Assembly (NCBI RefSeq): GCF_005280585.1
Contig: NZ_SZVO01000009.1
Location: 310,001-374,000, forward strand
Reading direction: 5' to 3'
Length of the DNA: 64,000 nt
Source of the DNA: Dyadobacter frigoris
GTDB taxonomy: Bacteria; Bacteroidota; Bacteroidia; Cytophagales; Spirosomataceae
The translations under genes and the position numbers were made by a program. Below are positions 44,402-51,838 of this stretch, one piece after another. Below the pieces are notes generated by a model that worked only from the letters and a program-made list of their open reading frames with translations, was not told the DNA's origin and did not search any database. How positions within the stretch are numbered: the stretch's first letter is position 1; every line of letters begins with the position of its first letter.

Positions 44402-46813
44402 ATGAAAGCAATCGTCCTAGATCTTACCAGAGCTTCCGGGCCACAAACCGATCTTTTGTCTACATCGGTATCTTTTAAGAGATTCATCGATTATGTAAAA
44501 GAGACTGCCCGAATGGAGACTTCGCTCAGGCGAACCTATTTGGAAAGTGCTTTGGCGCTTCTGACTGCTCAACCCGGTTTTGCCGAGATTAAGACAATTG
44601 AGCATTCCACAGAGTTTGTGGAGCTTTTAAATATTGTTTATCAGCTTTTAACCCCGAGCTTACAGCAGCAGGAAGATATCGTATGGGCTATCGGAATGCC
44701 TTTGAGCCCGGTTATGTTTTACGGGACGGACAGCTTTTACGAGATGGTGATGAATACGCAGACGGGCGAGCTTAGAAGTGAAGTGATTACCGACGAGTCT
44801 GTTACGATATCAGAACAAGACAAAGTGCTGCCGATGTACTCGCTTGTACTGCGGCGGCTGTACGGTATTACTGCGCCGGACTTCAAGCCTATGGTCATCA
44901 GCATCAAGGATCAGAAGACGGGAATGCCGCAATATTTTCGTATCAATATTGATCATCGTTTTACCGAGGTTTATCCATTAGGCCCACTTCCTGAAATCGA
45001 TAAGAATGCAATCCAGGAATTATTAACCGGGAATGGAGATGTCAGACAGCTTCTTACGCTTCTTCCCGTGGATATGTTCCGTTTTGAAGGTATTTCGATC
45101 ATCACGCTGACTGATGTAACGCCGGAATATGCATTGGAACAGATCAAGACGATCGTACTTGAAATGTATAAATTTGATCATGACACCTTTTACAGGCATA
45201 TTACCGATTCTTTGCGAATACTTGGCTCAAATCCCGAAATCGATTTCGGGCTTATCCCGCAGCTTCGGGTAAATAACAAGCTGGTGGTAGATCGGAAGAC
45301 TATTTTCCACAGCAAACTGGTATCGGTCGATTTACCCCAGGATTATCTGGCTGACATTTACGTTCTGTTTGCCGAGTATTTTACCCTGAACCCCCAAAAA
45401 ATGTTTATCGCCAGCGAGGGGGCAGATGACCGGCTCAACCGCTTTGTATCGGCGCTCAAAAGTGCTGGTATTCAGTATTATGCCATTCAACCGGTTTATA
45501 ATGGCCCGCATATGGTGGGACTGTTTGAAATATATTCTACTGAAAAGCTCGCGCTGGACGGACAGACTATGTCAAAAATAAGTCTGGCCAAATCGCTGAT
45601 TTCCAGAATATTTCAAAATGCTATCGATGGTTTTAATAGCAATATAGAAACGGTTATCAAAGAGAAATTCACATCGATACAGAACGCAGTTCAGTGGAAA
45701 TTTCAGCAGGCTGCCTGGCACTTTCTCAGAGACAGCGGCCTAAACGAGTTTGCGGGGGTGGAAAAGATCGTTTTTGAGAATGTGTATCCTTTGTATGGCG
45801 CAGTTGACATACGGAATTCCACATTGGTCAGAAATGCAGCCCTGCGTCAGGATCTGAAATTACAGTTTGATTTGATCATCAAAGTGTTAAAAGAATTGTC
45901 GCAGCAGCTGGGCTTATTACTGGGCGATGAAATGCTGTACAAATGTGATAAGGCTTTGACGGAGATTTTGGAAGAATCAAATAATCTGGATGAAATGAAG
46001 GTTATCGAGTTTCTTGAATCAGAAGTTCACCCATTTCTGCGCCACTTTTTGGACGATAATACTGCCGAAAAATACGGCCTTTCAATTTCTATGCCAAAAA
46101 AAGTGATTCTGGATCGCGGGCAGATATTGTTATTTATTCAGGATTATTTTAATAGTATTCACCCGGCAACGGGCGCCGCTTATGCTAACCGCAGAGAACT
46201 GGAAAAATCAATGCAAATGATCAATTCCACAGTCAATAATGCTTTGGACCACTTCAAAACCCAGGTTCAGCCGTTGTATCCGGCCTATTTTGAAAAATTC
46301 AGAACCGATGGTGTAGAGTATGACATCTACATCGGCCAATCCATTGATCCTGATAAAAAATTCAGCCCGATTTACCTTAAAAATGTAAAGCTATGGCAGC
46401 TCAGCTCGATGGCTTCTATTTCAAAATTGACTCACGCTTTACTGCCCACAATGAAAATACCGCTTCAAACCACGCAGCTTATTTTCGTCAATTCAGGCAC
46501 GATTGACATCAGCTTTCGTGATGATGAAAGACGTTTTGATGTTGAAGGTGCTTATAATATCCGCTACCAGGTTATCAAAAAAAGAATTGATAAGGTTCAC
46601 ATAAAAGAAACCGGTGAGCGTTTGACGCAACCCGGAAAAATTGCCCTGGTTTATTTTCAAAATAAATCAGCCAGCGATTACCTGGATTATATCCGCTTCT
46701 TGCAGGCGCAAAATGTGCTGTCAGATGATTTGGAATTTTTGGAGCTGGAAGAACTTCAGGGCGTTTCAGGACTTAAGGCCTTACGGGTTGGCGTGAATTT
46801 AGATGCTCTCTAA
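44402..46813 (+). CDS. 803-residue protein of unknown function, putative output of receiver
   Basis: Soluble, no signal peptide or membrane segment. Not assignable with certainty; similar long Bacteroidota proteins are, as I recall, labelled GAF-domain proteins, and residues about 310-420 (D-Y-L-A-D-I-Y-V-L-F-A-E-Y-F...Y-A-I-Q-P-V-Y-N-G-P-H-M-V-G-L-F-E-I) could form such a fold. Near residues 464-485 is Y-P-L-Y-G-A-V-D-I-R-N-S-T followed by R-N-A-A-L-R-Q-D-L, recalling the metal-binding D-I-R/E-x-S-T start of class III nucleotide cyclases but without the rest of that domain. A helical part follows. It sits 11 bp after the stand-alone receiver, so it is co-transcribed. Confidence 0.75.
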   Translation: MKAIVLDLTRASGPQTDLLSTSVSFKRFIDYVKETARMETSLRRTYLESALALLTAQPGFAEIKTIEHSTEFVELLNIVYQLLTPSLQQQEDIVWAIGMPLSPVMFYGTDSFYEMVMNTQTGELRSEVITDESVTISEQDKVLPMYSLVLRRLYGITAPDFKPMVISIKDQKTGMPQYFRINIDHRFTEVYPLGPLPEIDKNAIQELLTGNGDVRQLLTLLPVDMFRFEGISIITLTDVTPEYALEQIKTIVLEMYKFDHDTFYRHITDSLRILGSNPEIDFGLIPQLRVNNKLVVDRKTIFHSKLVSVDLPQDYLADIYVLFAEYFTLNPQKMFIASEGADDRLNRFVSALKSAGIQYYAIQPVYNGPHMVGLFEIYSTEKLALDGQTMSKISLAKSLISRIFQNAIDGFNSNIETVIKEKFTSIQNAVQWKFQQAAWHFLRDSGLNEFAGVEKIVFENVYPLYGAVDIRNSTLVRNAALRQDLKLQFDLIIKVLKELSQQLGLLLGDEMLYKCDKALTEILEESNNLDEMKVIEFLESEVHPFLRHFLDDNTAEKYGLSISMPKKVILDRGQILLFIQDYFNSIHPATGAAYANRRELEKSMQMINSTVNNALDHFKTQVQPLYPAYFEKFRTDGVEYDIYIGQSIDPDKKFSPIYLKNVKLWQLSSMASISKLTHALLPTMKIPLQTTQLIFVNSGTIDISFRDDERRFDVEGAYNIRYQVIKKRIDKVHIKETGERLTQPGKIALVYFQNKSASDYLDYIRFLQAQNVLSDDLEFLELEELQGVSGLKALRVGVNLDAL

Positions 46814-47103
46814 AAGTTTAAATCCGCTGTTACAGATATTTTGGGCTTTCTTCCAGCTTTCTTTACGCTGGAATCAACATTTTGTGATTCGATTGTTAAC
46901 AGAATTTTACGGTAAATTTTTACTAATTTTGGTGTATATTGTTAGTTAATATACTGAATTTCAGTACGTTAATATAAAATATGTGCGTTTTTTCTTCTTT
47001 ATTCTATTTCACTCAACAGGTTAGTAGTACTTTATTTGAAGCATCAGCATTAATAAACAGGTCGGCGTTTCAAATAAATTAATTCCATTTCCAAACATAA
47101 AAC
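46814..47103. promoter_or_regulatory. Upstream region of the PLP enzyme with a palindrome
   Basis: A 15-bp palindrome TACTGAATTTCAGTA at 46952-46966 is flanked by a direct repeat GTTAATAT on both sides. It lies about 140 bp before the start codon of the cystathionine-synthase-like gene: an operator/promoter candidate. No ORF. Confidence 0.45.
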
Positions 47104-48348
47104 ATGAGCAAAAAAAGGGGGTTCACTTCAGCAATACTGCATTCAGACAGAAATCTAAACCCAGAGTTTGGAGCTTTACACCAGCCGATTCACACCTCGG
47201 TAACCTGGGGTTATGAAAATGTAAGCGGCCTTTTAGACGTCTTTCAAAACAAAGCCAGGGGATATGCTTATTCAAGGCAGGGAAATCCAACTGTCACCGC
47301 GCTGGAGTATAAGATAACCCAGATGGAGCAGGGAATTGCAACAGTTGCCTTTTCGACAGGTATGGCAGCAATTACGTCGGTCATGCTGGCGCTGGTCAAG
47401 GCGGGCGATCACATCATCGCCAGTAAGTACCTGTTTGGCAATACACGCAATATTCTGCATACATTCAGCGATATGGGGATTGAAATTTCCTATGTTGATG
47501 CCACAGCTATTGGCAATGTTACAACAGCCTATAAGGAAAATACCAGAATTGTTTTTGTTGAGACTATTGCAAATCCGGGAACCCAGATCGCGGACCTTGA
47601 AAGAATCGGCACGTTCTGCCGGGAGAAATCTGTTTTGTACATCGTTGATAATACGATGAGCTCGCCTTATCTTTTCAGGCCTGCGATTGTAGGAGCTGGT
47701 CTGGTAATTAACTCTTTAACCAAGTATATCGGCGGGCATGGAGATGCACTGGGCGGAAGTGTTACTGACACCGGACTTTTCTGCTGGTCTGAATATTCAA
47801 ACATTACCGAAGTTATGCGTCAGCAGATCAAACCGGAACTACTTGGAATTACGCAGATAAGAAAGAAGGGATTGCGAGACGGAGGCGGAACGCTATCACC
47901 CGAAGCTGCGCACAGCATTTCGGTTGGTTCGGAGACCATTGCGTTAAGACTCGATCGAATTTGCGACAATGCAATGCACGTTGCTGAATTCTTGCAAAAA
48001 CTACCAGGTGTCAAAAAAGTCAACTATCCTGGTTTGACTGATCATGCCCAGCATAAGTTAGCGTCTGCCCTTTTTAAAGGCTATGGAGGTCTGATGAGTT
48101 TTGTTTTGGATGACAAAATTGATATTCTTGGCTTCCTGGATAGATTAAACCTGATTATAAAATCCAGTAATCTGGGTGACAACAGGACATTGGCTATTCC
48201 GGTTGCCCAAACGATTTTTTATGAACTTGGCGTTGAGCGCAGGGCAGAAATGGGAATTGATGAATCTTTAATCAGACTGTCGGTTGGAATTGAGGATTGT
48301 CAGGACCTGCTCGATGATCTGCAGCAAGCAATGCAATTAAAGCTCTGA
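47104..48348 (+). CDS. Cystathionine gamma-synthase/lyase family PLP enzyme
   Basis: 414 residues, PLP-dependent Cys/Met metabolism family (fold type I). Landmarks: Y-S-R-Q-G-N-P-T near residue 57 (phosphate/substrate binding), S-T-G-M-A-A-I-T, V-D-N-T-M-S-S-P-Y with the PLP-contacting Asp, and S-L-T-K-Y-I-G-G-H-G-D with the Schiff-base Lys at about 207. The C-terminus has S-I-R-L-like L-I-R-L-S-V-G-I-E-D. It could be a cystathionine gamma-synthase, a gamma-lyase, or an O-acetylhomoserine sulfhydrylase; sequence alone does not decide. Single gene with its own upstream palindrome and a downstream 126-bp inverted-repeat element. Confidence 0.92.
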   Translation: MSKKRGFTSAILHSDRNLNPEFGALHQPIHTSVTWGYENVSGLLDVFQNKARGYAYSRQGNPTVTALEYKITQMEQGIATVAFSTGMAAITSVMLALVKAGDHIIASKYLFGNTRNILHTFSDMGIEISYVDATAIGNVTTAYKENTRIVFVETIANPGTQIADLERIGTFCREKSVLYIVDNTMSSPYLFRPAIVGAGLVINSLTKYIGGHGDALGGSVTDTGLFCWSEYSNITEVMRQQIKPELLGITQIRKKGLRDGGGTLSPEAAHSISVGSETIALRLDRICDNAMHVAEFLQKLPGVKKVNYPGLTDHAQHKLASALFKGYGGLMSFVLDDKIDILGFLDRLNLIIKSSNLGDNRTLAIPVAQTIFYELGVERRAEMGIDESLIRLSVGIEDCQDLLDDLQQAMQLKL

Positions 48349-48361
48349 TAAAATAAGCAAA

Positions 48362-48487
48362 GAATTTTCAGCATTGCGGGCTAAAATTTGCATTGAGGTG
48401 CCAGGAATTTAGCTGGCAAAGACAGCGCTACGGTGGTAAAGTTATCACGCAGAAAATTTTATTTGGTAACCGCAATGCTGAAAATTC
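48362..48487. repeat. 126-bp element bounded by perfect 18-bp inverted repeats
   Basis: Terminal arms 48362-48379 and 48470-48487 are exact reverse complements. Inside is a second small inverted repeat TGCCAG-N8-CTGGCA. No ORF. It looks like a MITE-like or REP-like element or a very large stem-loop after the PLP gene. No clean target-site duplication is visible in the flanks. Confidence 0.75.
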
Positions 48488-48599
48488 GAAATAGCATTAT
48501 TTATTTTTACTCTTATTATTTTAAGTTACGGGTATTCAGGTTTTTAATCTATGGCACTGCATTTTAGAAAAGAGTCATGAATCATAAACTACGAATAAA

Positions 48600-48780
48600 T
48601 GAATATTTCAAAAAAAACAGTGCCCATTACCCGTGGGGGCGGAATTGGCCTTGAGATTGCAAAAATACTGAGCGCTAAGGCATATAAGGTCATTGGACAT
48701 AACGGAGAGAAAGCAGAAAGCCGCTGAGCAGTTAATGAGATATTTTTCCTCAGTCATTTATCAATATGCTGACCGACGAA
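48600..48780 (+). pseudogene. Fragment of a short-chain dehydrogenase (SDR)
   Basis: Begins M-N-I-S-K-K-T-V-P-I-T-R-G-G-G-I-G-L-E-I-A-K-I-L-S-A-K-like sequence: a Rossmann G-x-x-x-G-I-G-x-E motif as in N-terminal SDR nucleotide-binding sites, then K-V-I. A frameshift follows and the homology continues in the next frame as E-R-K-Q-K-A-A-E-Q-L. It ends after about 60 codons, so less than a quarter of an SDR (usually 230-260 residues) remains. Confidence 0.7.
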
Positions 48781-48799
48781 AAAGAGCCCCATTGGGCTC

Positions 48800-49084
48800 G
48801 ACACAAATGACGAATTATCAAAACCCGGGGATATACCTATCATGCCAACTTTCGGCGAGATTGCTCACTCAAAAGTGAAATATACTACCGACGGAGTGAG
48901 CGTTTTTTCTTTTATTAAAGGCCGTAAATCAGCTAGTCCGCGCTTTTTATACTGGGAATTTTTTGAAAAAGGTTTTGAGCAGGCCGTCAGATATGGGAAA
49001 TGGAAAGCGATCAAAGCCAATGGGAAAACAGAGTTATATGATCTGGAAAAAGATATCAGTGAAACCAATGATGTGGCAAAGTAA
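48800..49084 (+). pseudogene. C-terminal fragment of a sulfatase
   Basis: In-frame from about 48800: D-E-L-S-K-P-G-D-I-P-I-M-P-T-F-G-E-I-A, then T-D-G-V-S, Y-W-E-F-F-E-K-G-F-E-Q-A-V-R-Y-G-K-W-K-A and L-Y-D-L-E-K-D-I-S-E-T-N-D-V-A. This is the standard end of an arylsulfatase (M-P-T-F, D-G-x-S, W-E-x-x...A-x-R-x-G-x-W-K, E-L-Y-D-L). The catalytic N-terminal domain is absent and replaced by the SDR fragment, so this is a deletion relic. Confidence 0.85.
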
Positions 49085-49165
49085 AACCCTGCCATCCTTA
49101 AAAAAATTAATGATTATCTTTCTGCAAACAGAACAGAATCGCCCTTTTGGCCTGTTGATTAACAT

Positions 49166-49438
49166 ATGAATTTATTTCAAAAACTGAACCTGGGAACAAC
49201 AATGCTGGTCATTATTGTTTTTATGTGCTTTAAAGGTTACGCCCAGCAGAAGGCAGCACCGGTCGAAACGCTGCTTTTCTCAAATGATTTCGTGAAAAGT
49301 CTTAACAAAAAGCGCTGGCTTGCAGAGATTGAGCCGGTTGGGAAATCGTCGGTTTATACAAAAAACGGTAAGCTGATTATGGATACAGCTGGCGGTATAA
49401 CTATACTTTTATTCACACCAATGAGGAATATTTCATAA
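49166..49438 (+). pseudogene. Truncated secreted DUF6250-like protein
   Basis: 90 codons with signal peptide (ending G-Y-A-Q). Then L-L-F-S-N-D-F...K-K-R-W-L-A-E-I-E-P and V-Y-T-K-N-G-K-L-I-M-D-T-A-G-G, a start like DUF6250/DUF1961-type secreted lectin-fold proteins that accompany sulfatases. After G-G-I-T the sequence turns into unrelated residues and stops, so most of the expected roughly 200-residue domain is lost. It follows the sulfatase fragment on the same strand, probably once one operon. Confidence 0.65.
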
Positions 49439-49633
49439 TACTTTTTTATCCTTTTAAGATACAAGCCAGTATCTGCTGAGGAGATAATTACTTCTGTTTT
49501 CTTTCAGTTCTAACAAGAATATTTTAATTTGAATAGAACTAATTGCAGAATAAATATAATATTTGGTTTTTTATTTTTATTTGAAGACAGCGAGATTGAA
49601 TCCTGATCGCCAGCTTAATGATTTTATATTTCC

Positions 49634-50263
49634 ATGCATGAAAATATTTTGACGGCTAATCAACCCATGACCGAACTGACAGAAGAGAGAGGGCTTTTGG
49701 AGCGCTGCGCAGGTGGCGACAGGGAGGCTTTTGCAAGTTTATACACCTGCCATCTTTCTTCTTTGATCAGATATATTTTTCTTTTTACAAGATCAAAAGA
49801 TCTTAGTGAAGAAATCGTTCAGGACGTTTTTGTCAAAATTTGGGAAAAGAAGGAAGGTCTTTTATATGTACAATCATTTCAGCCTTACATTTTTAAGACC
49901 GCCAAAAACCTTTTGATGGATCATTTGCGGAAGGAGCAGACCGAAACCCGGTATCGGAATCTGATTGGGCCTTTTTCGGAGGAAAGTGAAGATCAGACAG
50001 ATTCAGAACTTATTTACGGACAATATTTCCAGCTTGCACAAGATGCTATAAGTCAGCTTCCTGAAAAAAGAAAACAAATTTTTGAGCTTAAAACAAAGGA
50101 AGAATTATCGCTGGACGAGATTGCCGCACAGCTTTCGATTTCTAAATCTGTCGTAAAAAAACAGCTTTATGCAGCCACCAGCTTCGTAAAAGAATATCTT
50201 CGTAAACATGGTGAAATGACAACTGATATGGTAATTTTCATGTATTTCCTGTCTGGTATTTAA
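49634..50263 (+). CDS. ECF RNA polymerase sigma factor (FecI-like)
   Basis: 209 residues. Sigma region 2: F-A-S-L-Y-T...I-R-Y-I-F-L-F-T-R-S-K-D-L-S-E-E-I, then V-Q-D-V-F-V-K-I-W-E (about residues 30-70). Region 4: L-P-E-K-R-K-Q-I-F-E-L and helix-turn-helix L-S-L-D-E-I-A-A-Q-L-S-I-S-K-S-V-V-K-K-Q-L (about 140-180). It should direct transcription of the downstream SusC/SusD genes when released by the FecR-like anti-sigma encoded next. Start ATG 49634 gives full family length. First gene of the polysaccharide utilisation locus. Confidence 0.93.
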   Translation: MHENILTANQPMTELTEERGLLERCAGGDREAFASLYTCHLSSLIRYIFLFTRSKDLSEEIVQDVFVKIWEKKEGLLYVQSFQPYIFKTAKNLLMDHLRKEQTETRYRNLIGPFSEESEDQTDSELIYGQYFQLAQDAISQLPEKRKQIFELKTKEELSLDEIAAQLSISKSVVKKQLYAATSFVKEYLRKHGEMTTDMVIFMYFLSGI

Positions 50264-50337
50264 TAAGTTCAAAAAAAAGTAAAAATAATTTCAATAGTGA
50301 GGGGTTCTTTCGGCAAGCCAATCCGTCTTCTCACTAT

Positions 50338-51597
50338 ATGGAAGAAAATTACTACACCTTTCTGGAAAAGTATGCGCAAGGCTGCCATACCCAAGAAGAG
50401 CACCAGGCTTTTCTGCGATGGTTCAATTCAATTTCTCCGACGGACGCTCGGAAAGTAATGGACCACTATGAGCTTCTTTTAAAGAACAATGCAGAACCGA
50501 TCAGCTCTGATGGTCATTTTGATCTGATCACAAAAATTGAAGGCCGTATCGATCAAATTGAACAGGAAGAAGTTTTCAGTTCTGAAAATGATCAGCAAAC
50601 CAGGGTCGTTAGTCTTTGGTGGAATTTCCGCAGATTTGCCGCCGCTGCGGTGCTTGTGCTTATTGGTATCGGAAGTTATTATATGTTCTCGCATAAATCG
50701 GCGTCAACAGTTGACGGGGCAAATCAGACGCTTTCAACCGACGCTGCTCCGGGCGGAAATAAAGCCATGCTGATGCTGGCAGATGGATCGGTTATCAATT
50801 TAAATGAAGCTGGCGACGGGCAGATCGCAAGTCAGTCCGGAATCCAAATTAATAAGGTGACAGACGGGCAGCTGGTTTACGGCAAGCAGATAAAAGATGC
50901 AGAAGTAGTCCAAAATAACTCCGGAATCTACAATCAGATCACCACACCCAAAGCGGGTCAGTACCAGATCAGCCTTTCAGACGGCACAAAGGTCTGGCTG
51001 AATTCGTTGTCTTCTATCCGCTTTCCCGCTGTTTTCGGTAATGATGAAAGAAAAGTTGAAATTACCGGGGAAGTTTATTTTGAAGTGGCCAAGGTCAGTC
51101 TGAATAAAAAGCGCGTTCCTTTCCGGGTGATTTCCAATAATCAGATCATCGAAGTAATCGGTACCCATTTTAATGTAAATTCCTACCGTGACGAATCTGT
51201 TGTTAAAACAACACTTCTGGAAGGAAGTGTAAAAGTTTCAACGGTTACAAACGGAAAAGTTTCTTTGGAAACAGTGAAATTAAAACCTGGTGAACAGGCG
51301 ATTGTAAAACCCAAACAAGCAGACATATCAGTCGAAAAAGTAGATACAGAAAGTGCCGTGGCCTGGCAAAAGGGTTATTTCAAATTTAAGGATACTAATA
51401 TCCAGGAGGTCATGCGCCAGCTTTCGAGGTGGTACGATCTGGAAGTTGTTTACAGCGGGCCGCTTCCACAGGATCAGTTTACAGGTTACGTTTCCAAAAA
51501 AGTGGCTATTTCCAGTGTGCTGCATATTCTTGAAGAAGGTGGGGGCGTGAAATTCAATGTCAAAAACAAAAAAGTGGAGGTGAGTGCTTTGGAATAA
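50338..51597 (+). CDS. FecR-family anti-sigma factor
   Basis: 419 residues. N-terminal cytoplasmic helical part (anti-sigma domain), one membrane helix at about 99-116 (F-A-A-A-A-V-L-V-L-I-G-I-G), then the FecR domain in the periplasm (T-P-K-A-G-Q-Y-Q-I-S-L-S-D-G-T-K-V-W-L-N-S-L-S-S-like, about 200-230) and a C-terminal DUF4974/secretin-TonB-like part (A-W-Q-K-G-Y-F-K-F...V-M-R-Q-L-S-R-W-Y). By family knowledge it receives the signal from the STN domain of the neighbouring SusC and releases the sigma factor. It lies 74 bp after the sigma gene. Confidence 0.93.
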   Translation: MEENYYTFLEKYAQGCHTQEEHQAFLRWFNSISPTDARKVMDHYELLLKNNAEPISSDGHFDLITKIEGRIDQIEQEEVFSSENDQQTRVVSLWWNFRRFAAAAVLVLIGIGSYYMFSHKSASTVDGANQTLSTDAAPGGNKAMLMLADGSVINLNEAGDGQIASQSGIQINKVTDGQLVYGKQIKDAEVVQNNSGIYNQITTPKAGQYQISLSDGTKVWLNSLSSIRFPAVFGNDERKVEITGEVYFEVAKVSLNKKRVPFRVISNNQIIEVIGTHFNVNSYRDESVVKTTLLEGSVKVSTVTNGKVSLETVKLKPGEQAIVKPKQADISVEKVDTESAVAWQKGYFKFKDTNIQEVMRQLSRWYDLEVVYSGPLPQDQFTGYVSKKVAISSVLHILEEGGGVKFNVKNKKVEVSALE

Positions 51598-51691
51598 ATC
51601 ACTGACCATAACAGATTATAATGCAAACCTTTTAACCTAACATAAAAAATGGACGACAGCTGACGGAAGTTTGCCGGATGACCAAAAAAAA

Positions 51692-51715
51692 CACTTCGGA
51701 GTGGAGTCCGAAGTG
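51692..51715. promoter_or_regulatory. Leader hairpin before the SusC gene
   Basis: Perfect 9-bp inverted repeat CACTTCGGA/TCCGAAGTG with a 6-nt loop in the 241-bp FecR-SusC gap, not followed by a T-run. Possible mRNA-processing or attenuation structure between regulator and transport genes. Confidence 0.5.
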
Positions 51716-51838
51716 GAATCAGCCAAACTTGATTCCCTGGCAGGAAAAAAGTACGGCGGAAGGATTCAGGTTAAAATCCAGCCCGGTATTTATTGCGAAA
51801 CACGAAACATGTATCCTTAACCTCAACAATGTAAAAGT

